This document shows positions 5,270 through 6,000 of a stretch of DNA of 6,000 bases, in pieces. The DNA is from Gammaproteobacteria bacterium (GTDB lineage Bacteria; Pseudomonadota; Gammaproteobacteria; Granulosicoccales; Granulosicoccaceae): positions 1 through 6,000 of the forward strand of contig DOIU01000257.1 of assembly GCA_003511825.1 (NCBI GenBank), read 5' to 3'. Each line of letters starts with the position of its first letter. Positions within the stretch are counted from its first letter, which is position 1. The position numbers and the translations under genes were made by a program. The notes below the pieces were generated by a model. It was not told the origin of the DNA. It saw nothing but the letters and a program-made list of their open reading frames with translations, and did not search any database.

Positions 5270-6000
5270 ATGCAACACACCGAATCCTCCACACCCAACT
5301 CGGCCGCAGCCTTGACTGCTGCGGTGAATGCCGGTAAACGCGTATGCACCTTAACGCCTGACGATCCGGCGGCGTGGTCTGATCTGGGGCGCATCTATGC
5401 GATGCAGGGGGAGCTGGACAACGCGGCTCAGTGTTTTAATGAGTCCATTACCATTGATGTGAAGTTTGCCGATGGTTGGCACAATCTCGGCACCGCCTGC
5501 AAGCAATTGGGCAAACGCGATTTGGCGTTCACGGCGTTCAAGAATGCCTTACTGATTGACAGTACGCGTGCCGACACCTACCTGAACTTGGGGACCTTAC
5601 TCACCCAGGCGGCGCAGTTTGAGGATGCGCTGGAGTGTTTTGAGCGCGCCGTTCAGCAGGACCCGACCTTGGTTTCGGCGCGCAGCCGTTTGGCCAACCA
5701 GATGTCGCAGCGAGGTAAGGTGCAGCGCGCTGAAACGCTGTTTCGGCAGTCGTTGGCGATGGACCCGGATCATATCGCCGGCTGGATGGGCTTGGGGCGC
5801 ACCTTAGAAGACATGGGCGAGGCTGAAGCGGCGCTGTCGGCGTATCTGAATATCCTCACGCGTCGACCCGATCATGCGATGGCGCTGGGTAGCTATCTCG
5901 CTTTATTGCCAAAGGATCAGTCGCCTGAGCCGTTGCCGACGGCCACAGGGGATACATCGGAACACGATTGGCGGCAGTACGCAGAGTCCACTTTGCGCGA
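5270..6000 (+). CDS. TPR-repeat protein, N-terminal part (runs off the window end)
   Basis: An open frame from the ATG at 5270 to the window edge, at least 243 residues. An in-frame TAG three codons upstream (5261-5263) shows the start cannot be earlier. There is no signal peptide or membrane segment, so the product should be cytoplasmic. At least five tetratricopeptide repeats of about 34 residues follow one another, at about 32-65, 66-99, 100-133, 134-167 and 168-201. Each shows the W/Y-x-x-LG...A...F/Y...A/L-x-x-D/P pattern, for example AAWSDLGRIYAMQGELDNAA. After residue 203 the sequence becomes less regular (LLPKDQSPEPLPTATGD), probably a linker to a further domain. TPR units bind partner proteins, so the role depends on the missing C-terminus; TPR proteins of this kind are sometimes joined to a sulfotransferase-like domain, which cannot be tested here. 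The Shine-Dalgarno site is weak. TATACA (5209-5214) is a possible -10 without a well-placed -35. Confidence 0.9.
   Translation, partial: MQHTESSTPNSAAALTAAVNAGKRVCTLTPDDPAAWSDLGRIYAMQGELDNAAQCFNESITIDVKFADGWHNLGTACKQLGKRDLAFTAFKNALLIDSTRADTYLNLGTLLTQAAQFEDALECFERAVQQDPTLVSARSRLANQMSQRGKVQRAETLFRQSLAMDPDHIAGWMGLGRTLEDMGEAEAALSAYLNILTRRPDHAMALGSYLALLPKDQSPEPLPTATGDTSEHDWRQYAESTLR

Overview
The window looks like a moderately GC-rich proteobacterial chromosome, most likely a gammaproteobacterium. The evidence is bacterial gene density, good Shine-Dalgarno sites, and the protein families present (AlgI-type MBOAT, MarR, UspA, TPR). I cannot name the genus. No rRNA, tRNA, IS element or CRISPR array is visible.

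Layout. Bases 1-48 may be the 3' end of an upstream gene. An AlgI-type membrane O-acyltransferase (159-1799) is followed after 15 bases by a membrane-anchored SGNH-like protein (1815-2849). Together they look like a free-standing module that acylates an envelope polymer: the MBOAT protein passes acyl groups across the inner membrane and the SGNH-like partner acts in the periplasm. No polymer biosynthesis genes lie in view, so the acceptor is unknown. A hairpin at 2834-2854 ends the pair where it converges on a MarR-family regulator on the minus strand (2880-3323).

The MarR gene is divergent from a four-helix inner-membrane protein of unknown function (3408-3845). The 84-base gap between them holds two related palindromes built on the same 12-base core, placed over the -35/spacer and the start region of a well-formed sigma70-type promoter. 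This suggests that MarR represses both the membrane gene and itself. A very small lipoprotein gene (3882-4028) follows, and then an overlooked short frame (4033-4248) that is either a coupled small gene or the displaced 3' half of a frameshifted lipoprotein.

Bases 4249-4647 are an AT-rich, gene-free stretch with a perfect 12-base palindrome and a plausible promoter for a UspA-type stress protein (4648-5091). A strong 8-bp hairpin follows that gene. The window ends inside a cytoplasmic TPR protein (5270 onward) with at least five repeats; its C-terminal part lies outside the window.
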